This document shows, piece by piece, positions 35,331-43,508 of a DNA stretch of 64,000 bases. Position 1 is the first letter of the stretch, and each line of letters opens with the position of its first letter. A program made the position numbers and the translations under genes. The stretch is from NCBI RefSeq assembly GCF_018847975.1, contig NZ_CP072597.1:4999001-5063000 (forward strand). The letters are read 5' to 3'. The notes beneath the pieces are model-generated. The model worked only from the letters and a program-made list of their open reading frames with translations. It searched no databases and was not told the origin of the DNA. The stretch is from Lysobacter sp. K5869. Its GTDB lineage: Bacteria > Pseudomonadota > Gammaproteobacteria > Xanthomonadales > Xanthomonadaceae.

Positions 35331-35795
35331 CTAAAATGCGTCGGCGCCGCCGGCCAGATGCGCCACCAGCCGTTCGCGCAGCCGGTCGCGGTCGGCGGGG
35401 CTGAATCCCAGCAATTGTCGGCGGGCGTAGCGCACCAGGGCGCCGCCAGGGCGCACGGCGTCGATGCCGCCGTCTTGGTGGACGCGGGCGATGCGCGCCA
35501 CGCGCCCAGCGAAGCCGACGCGCACGCCGTCGCCCTGCACCGTGGCTTTCAGGTGCCGCGCCTGTCGGATGCGTTGGAACATGGCGCGGCGACGAATGCG
35601 CCCGCCGCGTTCATCGCGCATGCGCCTGCGCGGCGCGTAGGCGCTGCCGTCCGGGTTTTGCTGTCGGGCGATGCGCTCTTGTTGCGAGCGGCGCAGATCG
35701 AGCGCCAGGGCGCGCAGCAGGCCGCGCCGCGCGGCCGGCGACAACGCCGCGACCAGCGGCCCGGCCCACTGTTCCAACGCCTCAAGATCGCTCAC
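35331..35795 (-). CDS. S: P2 gpS-like tail completion protein
   Basis: The 154-residue protein has LEQWAGPLVAALSPAARRGLLRALALDLRRSQQERIARQQNPDGSAYAPRR, the gpS pattern (L..L...LR.SQ..RI..Q..PDG..Y..R). P2 gpS has 150 residues. It acts with R in tail completion. It overlaps R by four bases and ends the O-to-S operon before the diguanylate cyclase gene. Confidence 0.93.
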   Translation of the reverse strand: MSDLEALEQWAGPLVAALSPAARRGLLRALALDLRRSQQERIARQQNPDGSAYAPRRRMRDERGGRIRRRAMFQRIRQARHLKATVQGDGVRVGFAGRVARIARVHQDGGIDAVRPGGALVRYARRQLLGFSPADRDRLRERLVAHLAGGADAF

Positions 35796-36208
35796 GGCTC
35801 GTCCAGGGGCATGCGCGGCTCGGGCCAGGGCTCGACGCGCTCCACGCCGTTTGCGTCGGTCGTAACGCCGATGCGCTCGCGCAGCGGCAGGCGGATTTGC
35901 ACGTCGGCGCGTTCGTGGTCGATTACGTCCACCTCAAACGCCAGTTCGCCCCAGCGGTCGGGATGCGCGAGCAAATCCCACTGATTCGCCTGCACCCAAC
36001 GCAGCACCGCCAGGAACAGCCGCGCGGCGTCGCCGACAAAATCGACCAACACCAACGAGAGCCGGTAGCGCAGTTCAAACGACGCATTGGGCTGCGCCGT
36101 GCTGATTACGCTGCCTTCCTCCACGAACACCAGCATGCGTTCGGGATCGGTCGACAGTTCCGGCAGCGCTGCCGCCAGATGCGCCCGCAGGCTCGCCGGC
36201 TTGTTCAT
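35792..36208 (-). CDS. R: P2 gpR-like tail completion protein
   Basis: The 138-residue protein starts MNKPASLRAHLAAALPELSTDPERMLVFVEEGSV. It contains SFELRYRLSLVLVDFVGDAARLFLAVLRWVQANQWDLL, the gpR pattern (KP..LR..L....P.L...P..L..F...G, then W....Q). P2 gpR has 155 residues. Its start overlaps the Rz stop and its stop overlaps S, so the group is translationally coupled. Confidence 0.93.
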   Translation of the reverse strand: MNKPASLRAHLAAALPELSTDPERMLVFVEEGSVISTAQPNASFELRYRLSLVLVDFVGDAARLFLAVLRWVQANQWDLLAHPDRWGELAFEVDVIDHERADVQIRLPLRERIGVTTDANGVERVEPWPEPRMPLDEP

Positions 36209-36750
36209 CGGGCGCAGTGCTCGACCAGGGCGCGCACGTAGTCCTGCAAGCCGGTCACCTGCTCGGCGTTTTCGTGGGCGGTGGCGTAGTTGTCGGCGAC
36301 GACGGCGGCAACATCAGAGAGCGCAACGCCTTCGGCGGGCGCATCAGGGTTTCCGGTGGCTGGGCCGGCGGGTTCGTTCGCGGCGGCGGCGTCGTGCAAG
36401 CGCACAAAGCCGACAGGCACAACGCAAGCAGCATCGGCGTTCGGGGTGACATAGACGGGAACCTCACGGGTGATGATTTGGGCTTTCTCGCGCACGACCT
36501 GCACGCGGTCCACGTAGCGCACTTCAATGCGCGCCTCGGCGCGGGCCAGATCGCGGGCGGCCTCGGCGTCGATCCGGGCGCGCTCGGCGCGCTCCGCGCG
36601 GCCCTGCGCGTCGCTGGCGCGTCGGTCGGCGTCGCGCAGGCGGCCGACCTGCAAAGCGCCGTAGACGCCGACCAGGGCGACCAGGACCAGCACCAGGCCA
36701 AAGAGCCGCGCGACCGGCCGGACCAGCTCCCAGGCAAGCGCGGGGCTCAC
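36205..36750 (-). CDS. Rz: Rz-like spanin inner-membrane subunit
   Basis: The protein has 181 residues from a GTG at 36750 that overlaps the endolysin stop. One membrane anchor (about 13-33) is followed by a long Ala/Arg/Glu coiled coil (RASDAQGRAERAERARIDAEAARDLARAEARIEV) in the periplasm. This is the i-spanin layout; it fuses inner and outer membranes in the last step of lysis with its partner Rz1. The partner gene is embedded in the +1 frame at 36255-36452. It corresponds to P2 LysB. Confidence 0.88.
   Translation of the reverse strand: MSPALAWELVRPVARLFGLVLVLVALVGVYGALQVGRLRDADRRASDAQGRAERAERARIDAEAARDLARAEARIEVRYVDRVQVVREKAQIITREVPVYVTPNADAACVVPVGFVRLHDAAAANEPAGPATGNPDAPAEGVALSDVAAVVADNYATAHENAEQVTGLQDYVRALVEHCAR
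36255..36452 (-). CDS. Rz1: Rz1-like outer-membrane spanin lipoprotein nested in Rz
   Basis: The protein has 65 residues from the ATG at 36452 (MSPRTPMLLALCLSALCACT), wholly inside the Rz gene in another frame. The signal peptide ends in a lipobox-like L-C-A-C with Cys19. The mature chain is short and very Pro-rich (TTPPPRTNPPAQPPETL), as in Rz1 and P2 LysC. Lipid-anchored Rz1 spans the periplasm with Rz. Nested spanin pairs are well known. Confidence 0.88.
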   Translation of the reverse strand: MSPRTPMLLALCLSALCACTTPPPRTNPPAQPPETLMRPPKALRSLMLPPSSPTTTPPPTKTPSR

Positions 36751-37388
36751 GGGCCGATCCCGAACACGCGCAGGGCGGTTTTGGTGCGGGCGGCGCGGTC
36801 GGTCCAGCCGTTCGGAATCCGCGTGGTGTTGGTGCGGCCCAGGTTGAGTTTGCGGCTCACGGCCAAGGCGTCGTTGCCGTCCGCCAGCAGGTTCAAGCCG
36901 CGCCCGGCCCAGTACGCCGCCGCGATTTCCGCGCCGACCTCGACGGTTGCGGCGCGGTCGGGCTCGGCTTCAAGCGGCACGCCGATCAATCCGCCAATCC
37001 ATCCGTAATTGGCGCGGCCGGTCAGTTGGACGGGGCTGCGGCCCCGGTAGCGGTAGCCGTCGCCGCTGGCTTCGTCGCCGTTGCCGAGGCGCAGCGCATA
37101 GGCGCGGCTGCCGATGCGCTCGGGCTGGCCGGCGTACTGCGCTGCGGTCGCCGGGCTGAAATAGTCCTCGAACACCTCCACCAGTCGCGACGCGGAGTAG
37201 TTCAGATTTTCCTCCAGGCGCAGCAATCCGCCGCTTTCGTGGCCGACTTGGGCGAGAAAGTGCGCGATGCGGCGCGGCGTGGTGATCGCGCGGCGGTGCA
37301 TCGCGGCCATGAGCGGTTCGTGCCAGCGCACGGCGCGAGCGTGCGGGCACTGCACGGCGGCGGCCAATTGGGTTTCAGTGAACAGCAT
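36747..37388 (-). CDS. GH19-type phage endolysin
   Basis: The protein has 213 residues from the ATG at 37388 (MLFTETQLAAAVQCPHARA). The GH19 chitinase-like lysozyme core is clear: RIAHFLAQVGHESGGLLRLEENLNYSASRL with catalytic Glu in GHESG, then FSPATAAQYAGQPERIGSRAYALRLGNGDEASGDGYRYRGRSPVQLTGRANY. It degrades peptidoglycan during lysis. No signal peptide is visible, so a holin is needed. The neighbours are two holin-like genes upstream and the spanin pair downstream. Confidence 0.95.
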   Translation of the reverse strand: MLFTETQLAAAVQCPHARAVRWHEPLMAAMHRRAITTPRRIAHFLAQVGHESGGLLRLEENLNYSASRLVEVFEDYFSPATAAQYAGQPERIGSRAYALRLGNGDEASGDGYRYRGRSPVQLTGRANYGWIGGLIGVPLEAEPDRAATVEVGAEIAAAYWAGRGLNLLADGNDALAVSRKLNLGRTNTTRIPNGWTDRAARTKTALRVFGIGP

Positions 37389-37794
37389 TGCGGCGACGGC
37401 TCCGAAGCGATGAGCGGGACAGGCGGGGGTGGCCGTGGGCGACGTAGCGCCACCACGGGCAAGGGACTTGCAGCGCCAGCAGGACGCACAGCGCGGCCCG
37501 CAGCACGCGTTCGTGGTCCGGCGCGGGTGCGACGCCAAGGACGGGTTGCAGGACGATCACGCCCGCGCCTGCGACGACGCCGACCAGGGCCAGCAGACGC
37601 GCGGCGTAGCGCGCCAGGGCTCCCAGCGCAGCGCCATCGATCGCGCGCACGCCCGCCGCGCGAAACGCGGTCCAGGCGCCGCGCAGGATGGCGCGGGCGG
37701 TCACGCGCACGTCGTCGTGCGCCGGGGCGTCCTTGAGCATCGCTAGGGCCGTGACCAGGGCGACCAGGGCGGTCAGCCAATCCGCGACGGTCAT
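37375..37794 (-). CDS. Holin-cassette membrane protein
   Basis: The 139-residue protein has an N-terminal membrane helix (MTVADWLTALVALVTALAML), a soluble Arg-rich middle and two hydrophobic helices around 58-86 and 97-112. It overlaps the endolysin start by 14 bases and the class II-like holin upstream by four. It corresponds in position to the second membrane gene of P2-like lysis cassettes (holin or antiholin). The exact role cannot be read from sequence. Confidence 0.7.
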   Translation of the reverse strand: MTVADWLTALVALVTALAMLKDAPAHDDVRVTARAILRGAWTAFRAAGVRAIDGAALGALARYAARLLALVGVVAGAGVIVLQPVLGVAPAPDHERVLRAALCVLLALQVPCPWWRYVAHGHPRLSRSSLRSRRRNAVH

Positions 37795-38189
37795 TCGGAC
37801 TTGCCTCCCAGCTCGCGCCTAATCCGCTCGGCCAAGGCGTCGCCGACGACGGGAATCAGCGATTGGGAGAAGAACGCCACCAGCAGCGCCAGGGCGGGCG
37901 CCACGGGTTGCAGGAAGCCCAGACCAGGCACACTGGGCAGGACGATGGCGACGCAGGCGGAAACCGCCGCATACGCGAGCGCCAGCGCGTACAGGCGCCA
38001 GCGGGTGCCGCCGGGGCGGTTGACCAGCAGGCCGCAGGCGACCCCGGCAAAGGCCATGAACAGCACCGCCGCCGGCACACCGACGTGGGTCAGCGGCGAG
38101 GCCCAGGCGACCACACCGGCCGACGTGGACGCGGCGGCGGTGCCGCTTAGAACGGGAATGGACAGCAGCGGTTCGGTCGGTGTGGTCAC
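37791..38189 (-). CDS. Putative phage holin
   Basis: The protein has 132 residues from a GTG at 38189 (VTTPTEPLLSIPVLSGTAAA). Three or four hydrophobic helices (about 30-55, 62-80, 85-110) precede a charged C-terminus (AERIRRELGGKSE). The layout fits the P2 holin Y/Mu-type holin family in which holin lies between X and the endolysin. Holins permeabilise the inner membrane so that endolysin can escape. No family motif is certain. Confidence 0.75.
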   Translation of the reverse strand: MTTPTEPLLSIPVLSGTAAASTSAGVVAWASPLTHVGVPAAVLFMAFAGVACGLLVNRPGGTRWRLYALALAYAAVSACVAIVLPSVPGLGFLQPVAPALALLVAFFSQSLIPVVGDALAERIRRELGGKSE

Positions 38190-38197
38190 AGGGCGAA

Positions 38198-38407
38198 TCA
38201 GTCCCAAAGCTGGATGAGGGGGCGGGCATCGGGCGTGCGCGTTGCCGGGTCGGGAAGATCCACCCAGGTTCCATGCGGCAGCACCGGACCCAGATCGGCT
38301 AAGCCGGGATTGGCGATCAAGGCGGCTTCCACGACGCCAGCCGTGCGGCCCAGCACGCGCCAGCACAACGCGTCCAAGGTCTCTCCCTGCAACGCGTAGA
38401 CGCGCAC
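38198..38407 (-). CDS. X: P2 gpX-like tail protein (LysM-like)
   Basis: The 69-residue protein MRVYALQGETLDALCWRVLGRTAGVVEAALIANPGL...LPHGTWVDLP is the gpX pattern: G-x-T-L-D-x-L-C-W-R-x-x-G, N-P-G-L-A-x-x-G-x-x-L-P-x-G-x-x-V-x-L-P. P2 gpX has 67 residues. It overlaps gene L by one base and belongs to the head/tail operon. Confidence 0.95.
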   Translation of the reverse strand: MRVYALQGETLDALCWRVLGRTAGVVEAALIANPGLADLGPVLPHGTWVDLPDPATRTPDARPLIQLWD

Positions 38408-38880
38408 TAGATCAGTTCAACGACGGTGCGCGTTTGGCCGGTGATATCGCTCACGGCCCACGTCGCGTTGCGCCGCCACGTATCGGCGGCGGGGTCTTGA
38501 TCGTCGGCGCGACGCTGGCCGCTGTCGGTGCTGTCGAAGTCGCGATAGCGCTCGATCACGTCGGCTTTTAGCAGGCAGGCCACGGCGCGGCGGTACAGCA
38601 CCAACAGCCGCGATTCGCCGCCGATGCGCGAGGCCGGCACCGCCGCCAGCGAGGCATAGCCGGCGCCTTCATGGCCGGCGCGGAACTCGCGCAGGCGCGC
38701 ATTGACCGCCAGGGCGGCGGCCATCGCCAGTTCGCGCAGGCGGTCGGCGGGCACGGTGCCGTCGATGCGGCCAGCAAGGCGCAGCGACGACAGCGACAGG
38801 TTGGGGAACCAGCCATCGTTTTGCAGGGTGTCGGCGTCCGGCGCTGTCTTGGCGGGCGCGGCGGCAATGAAAGCGCTCAT
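38407..38880 (-). CDS. L: P2 gpL-like head completion protein
   Basis: The 157-residue protein has NDGWFPNLSLSSLRLAGRIDGTVPADRLRELAMAAALAVNARL and a C-terminal WRRNATWAVSDITGQTRTVVELI. This is the gpL pattern (DGFWP......R...R.DG.V...RL, ending W.RD...A...I.G..R..VELI). P2 gpL has 169 residues. It closes the filled head before tail joining. Confidence 0.94.
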   Translation of the reverse strand: MSAFIAAAPAKTAPDADTLQNDGWFPNLSLSSLRLAGRIDGTVPADRLRELAMAAALAVNARLREFRAGHEGAGYASLAAVPASRIGGESRLLVLYRRAVACLLKADVIERYRDFDSTDSGQRRADDQDPAADTWRRNATWAVSDITGQTRTVVELI

Positions 38881-38996
38881 GCAGGGATCCAGGTAAAAAC
38901 GGCGGTGGGGGGCGGAAGCGGTAGGGGGAGAGAGGCCCGCGCTTCCGCCCCGCCGCCGTGGCGCGGGTGGGCGACTCGGGGTGACCGGGGCCGGCG

Positions 38997-39731
38997 TTAC
39001 GAACGGCGCTTTCTGCGCTTCGCAACGCCCGGCGCCCCGGACGTGGTAAGGGGTTGTTTCAATGCACGGTCCAGCCGCTCGATTTCCTTTTTAACGCCAA
39101 CGCGGTCGTGTAACTGCAAGGCGCGGCGCAGGTGTTCGCGGGCCGACTCGGCCCAGGGCCGCAAGGCGCCCGAATACGGCGCCTCGCCAGCCCGGCCCAT
39201 GTGTTCGATGCCGATGGCCTTGTGCAGCTTGGCCCGCACTTCGTCCGGCATATCCGCCTCGCGGGTCATCGCCTCGGCCTGGGTCAACACGTCCAGATCG
39301 AACGCGGCGCCTGCGGCCTGGGCGAGCAACGCCGCGTCGGCGATTTCATCGCCGATGACGGTCGCGGTCGTGCGCTGGTAGTCGTCGGGCATCGCCAGAT
39401 CGAAACGCAGCGCGTAGTCGGCGATGCGCAGCCCTTCAGCGAAGTTGCCGGCGTCCATGTGCCAGACCATGACCGTCATCAGCACCTTGTCCTGTCCGCC
39501 GCGCCCGCCCTGCAACACGCCGTCAACCCACGGCGCGTATTCGGGCAGGATGCGGCGCTTCATCTCCACCTTGCGTTCGACCGACTGCACCGTCTTGAGC
39601 CGTCGCCGATGCTCGCCCAACTGCATGAGCATCAGCTCATACGCGCTCGCGTCGATGGGTTCGCCGTGCGCCGCCGAAGCCGAAGCCTCGGCGGCGCGAA
39701 CGCGCAGGTAGTGGGCTTTTGCCAGCGACAT
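38997..39731 (-). CDS. M: P2 gpM-like terminase endonuclease subunit
   Basis: The protein has 244 residues. The features YELMLMQLGEHRRRLKTVQSVERKVEMKRRILPEYAPWVDGVLQGGRGGQDKVLMTVMVWHMDAGNFAEGLRIADYAL are the gpM signature. P2 gpM (247 residues) is the small terminase subunit that cuts cos. The stretch of 116 bases downstream, before L, shows no coding signal. M lies three bases after N. Confidence 0.94.
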   Translation of the reverse strand: MSLAKAHYLRVRAAEASASAAHGEPIDASAYELMLMQLGEHRRRLKTVQSVERKVEMKRRILPEYAPWVDGVLQGGRGGQDKVLMTVMVWHMDAGNFAEGLRIADYALRFDLAMPDDYQRTTATVIGDEIADAALLAQAAGAAFDLDVLTQAEAMTREADMPDEVRAKLHKAIGIEHMGRAGEAPYSGALRPWAESAREHLRRALQLHDRVGVKKEIERLDRALKQPLTTSGAPGVAKRRKRRS

Positions 39732-39734
39732 CGG

Positions 39735-40742
39735 TCAGCGCAGCAGTTCGATGTTTTCGACCAAGCAGCCGGCGCCGAAGTCCTCGACCACATACGCCTC
39801 GTTCGACGATTCGTAGTTCTCGATACAGTCGGTTTCCGGGCAGTCCTTGAAATAGCGTCGGCGGGCGCCCTCTTGGTAGTAGATCGAAAGGTTCTTCAGC
39901 GGCGTGATGAAGATCGCGTTATCGAGCATGAACGGAACTTGCGCCGCCGGCTTGCCGCCGACTTCCTGATTGCTGATGACGATGTTCGCCGACAGTTGTT
40001 CGCTGGGCGGAAGGTTCCCGTTGACCATCGGGAAATACTTGCGGTGCAGCAAGTCGGAACCCAGGATCGCAACGAGTGCGCCGCTCTTCTTGTGCCACGG
40101 GTCGATCAGACCATGCACCGCGTCCATGACCAGCGCATCCAGGTTCGCGAAGTCGCCGCCGGTGCCGACCGTGATCTTGCCGGCGGTCTTGCCGTCCTTG
40201 AGGACGCGGGCCGGCGCCTGCTCGCGGTAGTGCTGCAACCACCCCTTGTTCACGTCGTCCAGAAACGGGAACTTGGCCAGATCGGTATTCGGCGCCGCGT
40301 GCGTACCGTTGAAGCCGATGGAAATGCGGTCGAGCGCGCAGCGATCCAGCACCGCATTGCGGCACATCGCCTGAAAGTTCGGAAACTTCGCCCAGGCGTC
40401 CAGCTTCCAATACTTCAGGTGGGTGTCGAAGTTGGTCTTCTGGCACTCGTAGCCGGTCGAGTCCAGCGAAGTCGGATCGCGGGTCGTGCGCTTGCCGACA
40501 TTGGTATCGGTGCGGCTGGCGATGGGGGCGCCGATGCCCAGGCCGATTTTCTGGCCCTTGATCTCGGTCACCGGCATGATGTTGATGGACTTGAGGAACG
40601 AGGAACTTTCCTGCATGCGCGCTTCCATCGTCTGCTGCACGCTGGGCGTTACGTTGAAGCTCTTGTAAGGGTCGGCGGTGCCGTTGAGGTTCGCCACTTG
40701 GGCGACGTAGCTGTCGAATCGCTGTCGGGTAATGCCTTGCAT
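39735..40742 (-). CDS. N: P2 gpN-like major capsid protein
   Basis: The 335-residue protein starts MQGITRQRFDSYVAQVANLNG and has SVQQTMEARMQESSSFLKSINIMPVTEIKGQKIGLGIGAPIASRTDT, a clear gpN match. The C-terminus NYESSNEAYVVEDFGAGCLVENIELL fits too. P2 gpN has 357 residues and is trimmed by gpO during head maturation. It forms a T=7 shell in P2. Confidence 0.96.
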   Translation of the reverse strand: MQGITRQRFDSYVAQVANLNGTADPYKSFNVTPSVQQTMEARMQESSSFLKSINIMPVTEIKGQKIGLGIGAPIASRTDTNVGKRTTRDPTSLDSTGYECQKTNFDTHLKYWKLDAWAKFPNFQAMCRNAVLDRCALDRISIGFNGTHAAPNTDLAKFPFLDDVNKGWLQHYREQAPARVLKDGKTAGKITVGTGGDFANLDALVMDAVHGLIDPWHKKSGALVAILGSDLLHRKYFPMVNGNLPPSEQLSANIVISNQEVGGKPAAQVPFMLDNAIFITPLKNLSIYYQEGARRRYFKDCPETDCIENYESSNEAYVVEDFGAGCLVENIELLR

Positions 40743-40793
40743 GGTGTCCGCTTGTGTGGGGTGACGGTAGGGCGTGCGGTCGGTCGGCGCGGA

Positions 40794-41606
40794 TCAGCAG
40801 TCGGTCAGGTCGTCGCCGCCGCCGCCAATCGCGGACGGCCGCGCAGGAACGCCGTTCGGCGTGCTGTCCAGCAGGCCGCGCAGCTCGGCGAGTTGGGTTG
40901 CGGTATCGGTCTTGAACTGCGCCAGCGCGTCGCGGGTGGCGACAGCAATGCGGTCAGCTTCGGCGGCGGCGGTGGCGACGGTTTCGACGGCGCGGGTCAC
41001 GTCGGTGAAACGCGAATCGTCGCTGGCCGCGCGGCGGCTCAGGAGCGAACGCACCTTGTTGAACAGCGATTCGCCCTGCGGCGCCGGCTCGGCTTCGTCC
41101 TCAAACGACAGTTCGACCGGCTCGGCGACGGTGAAGACATTGGCGGGGCTGTGCTTGCGGCGGCCTAGGGTGGATTCGGGATTGGACGCGCAGAACGACA
41201 ACGCTTCGGTGCCCAGGCTCGCGGGGCTGTCGGTGACGGCCAAGCCGACGAGATAGGCGCGGCCGGAATCGGCGAAGTCGGGATCGATCTCAATCGACGA
41301 ATACAGCTTCTGGCTGTTCTTGTTCAGCGCGATCAGCGACGGCAACGGCGCGACCTGGGCGAACAGCGCCAGCCGTTCCGCGCCGTCGATGACGACGGTC
41401 TCCGTCTTGAGCGACAGCACGTCGCCGTAGGCGCCGAACTGCGAATCGGCGGACACGCCCCGGATATGTTCCAGCCACACACGCGCCGGGTATTTCTCAC
41501 GGTTGTAGGTCGCCGCGGCGTCCAGCAGCCACGACCGTTCGATGGTGCGCTTATCGCAGGTCTTACCCTCGACCGCGACCCGGAAAAACCTGCTCTTGCT
41601 TGCCAC
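40794..41606 (-). CDS. O: P2 gpO-like capsid scaffold and protease
   Basis: The 270-residue protein starts SKSRFFRVAVEGKTCDKRTIERSWLLDAAATYNREKYPARVWLEHIRG. The N-terminal protease has Asp18, His47 and Ser103/104 in places matching the P2 triad (D19, H48, S107). The C-terminal half is a scaffold-type helix (RFTDVTRAVETVATAAAEADR) ending in DDLTDC. P2 gpO has 284 residues. It is the first gene of the long leftward O-to-S operon, divergent from P. Confidence 0.94.
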   Translation of the reverse strand: MASKSRFFRVAVEGKTCDKRTIERSWLLDAAATYNREKYPARVWLEHIRGVSADSQFGAYGDVLSLKTETVVIDGAERLALFAQVAPLPSLIALNKNSQKLYSSIEIDPDFADSGRAYLVGLAVTDSPASLGTEALSFCASNPESTLGRRKHSPANVFTVAEPVELSFEDEAEPAPQGESLFNKVRSLLSRRAASDDSRFTDVTRAVETVATAAAEADRIAVATRDALAQFKTDTATQLAELRGLLDSTPNGVPARPSAIGGGGDDLTDC

Positions 41607-41682
41607 GAATAACCCCGAACGTGTGTGCTTTCGATGGATTCATGGTCGGCGGCGGACGCGGTTTGTCCAACGGATACGCCGC

Positions 41683-41699
41683 GTGTAACGCGCTTACAC
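41683..41699. promoter_or_regulatory. Palindrome between O and P, candidate Ogr site
   Basis: GTGTAA-CGCGC-TTACAC is a perfect 6-bp dyad. Its centre lies 85 bases from the leftward O start and 57 bases from the rightward P start. The same GTGTAA/TTACAC half-sites occur before J and V. In P2 both O and P are served by Ogr-dependent late promoters in this interval. The rest of the 141-base gap shows no gene. Confidence 0.6.
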
Positions 41700-41747
41700 C
41701 GACGCAAGCAATGCAGGCCACACGCGCGCGCGACTTAGCTTTTGCGG

Positions 41748-43508
41748 ATGCTTTCTCTCGCACCCGCTCCGCACATCGATCAACGCCGCAGCGCCCGTGC
41801 GCTCTATTGGCAGGGCTGGCGCGTGACCGACATTGCGCAAAGCCTCGGCCTCAAGCGGACCACGGTCGAAAGCTGGAAAACGCGCGACGCCTGGGACGAC
41901 GCACCGCCGATTGCTCGCGTTGAAGCCTCGATAGAGGCGCGCTTGACGCAATTGGTCCTGAAGGAAGTCAAGACCGGCGGCGACTACAAGGAAATTGACC
42001 TGCTTGGCCGGCAGATCGAGCGGCTAGCGCGCGTGCGGCGCTACGGCGAGCCCGGCGGCCACGAAGGCGACTTGAATCCGAACATCGAGCGGCGCAACGC
42101 CAAGCCCAAGCGCAAGCCGGTGCGCAACGTGTTCAGCGACGATCAGAAGGCGCATCTTCTGCGCACGTTCGATCAGCAGCTATTCGGCTATCAACGCACG
42201 TGGCGCAAGGCCGGGTTGACCGAGCGAATCCGAAATATTCTGAAGTCGCGACAGATCGGCGCAACGTTCTACTTCGCCCGCGAAGCGTTGGTAGACGCGT
42301 TAGAGACCGGGCGAAACCAAATCTTCCTGTCGGCGAGCAAGAAGCAGGCGCACGTTTTCCGCCAGTACATCATCGAGTTTGCGCAAACGGCCGACGTTGA
42401 CCTGTCGGGCGATCCGATCGTGCTGCCCAACGGCGCAACGCTGTACTTCCTCGGCACGAACATGCGCACCGCGCAGAGCTATCACGGCAATCTGTACTTT
42501 GACGAATACTTTTGGACGTTCCAGTTCGCAGCGTTGCAGAAGGTCGCCGCCGGCATGGCCTTGCATAAGCAATGGCGGCAAACGTATTTCTCCACCCCGT
42601 CCAGCGTCACGCACGAAGCCTATGCGTTCTGGACTGGCGAGCAGTTCAACAAGGGCCGCCCGCGCGACCAGCGCATCAAGCTCGATGTGTCGCACGACGC
42701 CTTGCAGCACGGCCTGCGCTGCGCGGACGGACATTGGCGCCAGATTGTTACTGTCATGGACGCGGCGCGGTTGGGCTGCGACCTGTTCGACCTGGAGGCG
42801 TTGCGCAAGGAAAAGAGCCCCGAGGAATGGGCGAACCTGCTTATGTGCGAGTTCGCCGACGACACGGCGTCGGTGTTCCCGCTCGCCGAATTGCAGCGGT
42901 GCTTTGTCGATTCCTGGGAAGCCTGGGAGGACTACAAGCCGTTCGCGATGCGCCCGTTCGGCTATCGCGAAGTCTGGATCGGCTACGACCCCGCGTTGAG
43001 CAGCGACAGCGCCGGCCTAGTGGTCGTAGCGCCGCCCGCCGTGCCCGGCGGCAAGTTCCGCGTGCTGGAAAAGCACCAGTGGCGCGGCATGGACTTCAAG
43101 GTTCAGGCCGAGCGCATCCGTAAGATTACGCAACAGTACAACGTGACGTATATCGGCATCGACGCAACCGGCGTCGGCGCGGGCGTGTACCCGCTGGTGC
43201 GCGACTTCTTCCCGGCCGCGCGAAATATTACGTACTCGGTCGAAACCAAAACCCGCATGGTCCTGAAAGCCAAGGACGTGATCGGGAGCGGTCGCCTGGA
43301 GTTCGATGCGTCGTGGTCCGACTTGGCGCAGGCGTTCATGGCGATTCGCAAGACCATGACCGCGAGCGGCCGGCAGGCCACGTTTGAAGCGAGCCGCAGC
43401 GACGACATTGGGCACGCCGACCTCGCGTGGGCGGTGATGCACGCACTTGACCATGAACCGCTCAGCGGCGACAGCCCGCGCGGAAAATCCATTGTGGAGA
43501 TGTTTTGA
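41748..43508 (+). CDS. P: P2 gpP-like terminase ATPase subunit
   Basis: The protein has 586 residues from the ATG at 41748; a TTG at 41742 would add two residues. It begins with an HTH (ARALYWQGWRVTDIAQSLGLKRTTVESWKTRDAWDD). The ATPase core has LKSRQIGATFYFAREALVDAL (Walker A variant), LYFDEYFWTF (Walker B) and a C-terminal nuclease-fold part with IGYDPALSSDSAGLVV. P2 gpP has 590 residues. It drives DNA packaging and is the first gene of the rightward P-Q operon. Confidence 0.96.
   Translation: MLSLAPAPHIDQRRSARALYWQGWRVTDIAQSLGLKRTTVESWKTRDAWDDAPPIARVEASIEARLTQLVLKEVKTGGDYKEIDLLGRQIERLARVRRYGEPGGHEGDLNPNIERRNAKPKRKPVRNVFSDDQKAHLLRTFDQQLFGYQRTWRKAGLTERIRNILKSRQIGATFYFAREALVDALETGRNQIFLSASKKQAHVFRQYIIEFAQTADVDLSGDPIVLPNGATLYFLGTNMRTAQSYHGNLYFDEYFWTFQFAALQKVAAGMALHKQWRQTYFSTPSSVTHEAYAFWTGEQFNKGRPRDQRIKLDVSHDALQHGLRCADGHWRQIVTVMDAARLGCDLFDLEALRKEKSPEEWANLLMCEFADDTASVFPLAELQRCFVDSWEAWEDYKPFAMRPFGYREVWIGYDPALSSDSAGLVVVAPPAVPGGKFRVLEKHQWRGMDFKVQAERIRKITQQYNVTYIGIDATGVGAGVYPLVRDFFPAARNITYSVETKTRMVLKAKDVIGSGRLEFDASWSDLAQAFMAIRKTMTASGRQATFEASRSDDIGHADLAWAVMHALDHEPLSGDSPRGKSIVEMF

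Noticed and set aside
39132-41168. 678-codon plus-strand frame opposite M, N and O
   Set aside because: The three capsid and terminase genes on the minus strand are clear P2 homologues; the antisense product is low complexity.
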